A stretch of DNA of 64,000 bases, taken from positions 124,001-188,000 of the forward strand of contig JAXRKN010000024.1 in NCBI GenBank assembly GCA_038502055.1, read 5' to 3'. The DNA is from Tanytarsus gracilentus (taxonomy: Eukaryota > Arthropoda > Insecta > Diptera > Chironomidae). Made by a program: the position numbers and the translations under genes. Positions 63,001 through 64,000 of this stretch are shown here, one piece after another (position 1 is the first letter of the stretch; every line of letters starts with the position of its first letter). The notes below the pieces were generated by a model. That model was not told where the DNA came from, did not search any database, and worked only from the letters and a program-made list of their open reading frames with translations.

Positions 63001-64000
63001 TTTGACATCAGATCGGTTGAAAATTATTGATTAAAAGTTTTTCAAAATGTGCGAGGACATCAAAAAAGGTCTGAAGATGTTTAAAAAAATTAAAAACGTC
63101 TAAAACATTTTGAAAATTTATAAAAAAAATTTAAAATGTGTAAAAAGCTTCCAAATTTTAATCTTTAATCATCACCAACCCTCAGCTCATTTCTCGCTTT
63201 CATTAAAATGCACAAAAATCGATTTTTTCGCCCTTCAAACATCAAAAACTCAAAAGTGTATCCATTTAACCCGCTGTTGCTCTTTTTCGTCCTCGCGAAA
63301 CCTTTTAGAAGTTTTATGAACCCTTTTTTGGCTCATAATCAACAGACGTGTCTCGCTCCAAAGCATGTGCGTGCTTTCACACGTGCCACAGTGCGTTTTA
63401 GGTTCGGCCCGATGTTTATCGAGGGTGGCGGCCGACTTTTATTTATCTTGTAACATCGAGCCACATTTCATTATAATCTGCATGGTCTGCTGCCTTGCGA
63501 GCTGTGTAAAATCGATGTAAAATTCATTTTTAAGTCCTTATGAATTTTCGATGAGAATTTGCTGCTCGGCGATGTAAAATTGATGCGCGCTTTTTTATCG
63601 TCGGAGTCGTTTGATAAAAATAATGTGACACTAAGGAGGTGCCATAATGTGCTGGAATTGCGTAATTTTCACACGCGAGAAGAGAAAAGCGAAAAATTCA
63701 ATTTAAATTCATTGGAAAATTTTCGAGAATGTGAAAAAAGTGTGTGAGAATTTTTGAAGGTTGAATTTTTTATTTTTTTTAGATTTTAAAATTTTTTAAA
63801 AATATTTTTCGGATTTTAAATTTTTCTAAAAATATTTTCAAATTTTTCATTCTTCAAATTTCTTCATCAAAAACTTGAAACTCTTCACTTTTAATCAAAC
63901 TAAATTTTACGATGCCACGTGATAATGAAAACTTTGTTAACAACTCATCATCATTATGATCTTCCTTCATCCCGTCGCTGCGAGGCTTTGAAATTTCACT
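60051..64000. other. Right end: no convincing gene
   Basis: AT-rich spacer with GC-richer islands near 60100-60310, 60860-60960, 61780-62160 and 63180-63680. Two AAGTTTCCCAYCCTTGA-type words occur at 60588-60604 and 60666-60683. Islands carry overlapping frames on both strands, the longest being a 172-codon minus-strand frame at 61357-61875 that starts at CTG. None shows domains, a supported start or good exon borders. Confidence 0.4.

Overview
The window is nuclear DNA of an insect, most likely a nematoceran fly (midge- or mosquito-like). The reasons are spliced genes with 40-52 bp introns and GTRAGT/YAG splice sites, AATAAA signals, very AT-rich spacer DNA, and an insect gene set: an animal-type fatty acid synthase, a divergent ionotropic receptor, a secreted leucine-rich-repeat protein and chitin-binding (CBM14) proteins. 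The order Diptera is inferred from protein style; no search was run.

Layout. 1-4395 (+): the 3' half of a fatty acid synthase gene, four exons, open at the left edge. 6252-9350 (+): a complete four-exon ionotropic receptor gene whose last intron is almost entirely a ~940 bp transposable element. 9.4-35.6 kb: about 26 kb with no convincing protein gene, a mosaic of AT-rich spacer and short GC-richer islands with several repeats. 35660-37002 (-): a two-exon gene for a secreted, probably GPI-anchored LRR protein. 38768-38985 (+): an exon with a start codon and signal peptide, entered and left through good splice sites. 41869-42144 and 43438-43713 (+): two tandemly duplicated small secreted CBM14 proteins with duplicated promoters, separated by a hAT-like MITE with an exact 8 bp target duplication. 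43.8-64 kb: mostly non-coding, with a convincing internal exon at 58041-58189 (+) and a weaker candidate at 46030-46219 (+). Those two and the 38.9 kb exon are phase-compatible and may belong to one long gene that encloses the CBM14 pair.

Four copies of one repeat family (7912-8849, 13617-14433, 48095-49026, 59217-60050) lie in the same orientation. Each has fixed ends, a 120 bp tandem array, an 8 bp microsatellite and a 3' terminal hairpin, the plan of a non-autonomous Helentron-type (HINE/DINE-like) element.

The genes do not form a pathway: fatty acid synthesis, chemosensing, a cell-surface LRR protein and chitin binding. The most interesting points are the intron-filling element, the CBM14 pair whose signal peptide and linker are far better conserved than the binding domain, the repeated promoter module of that pair, and the possible long gene.
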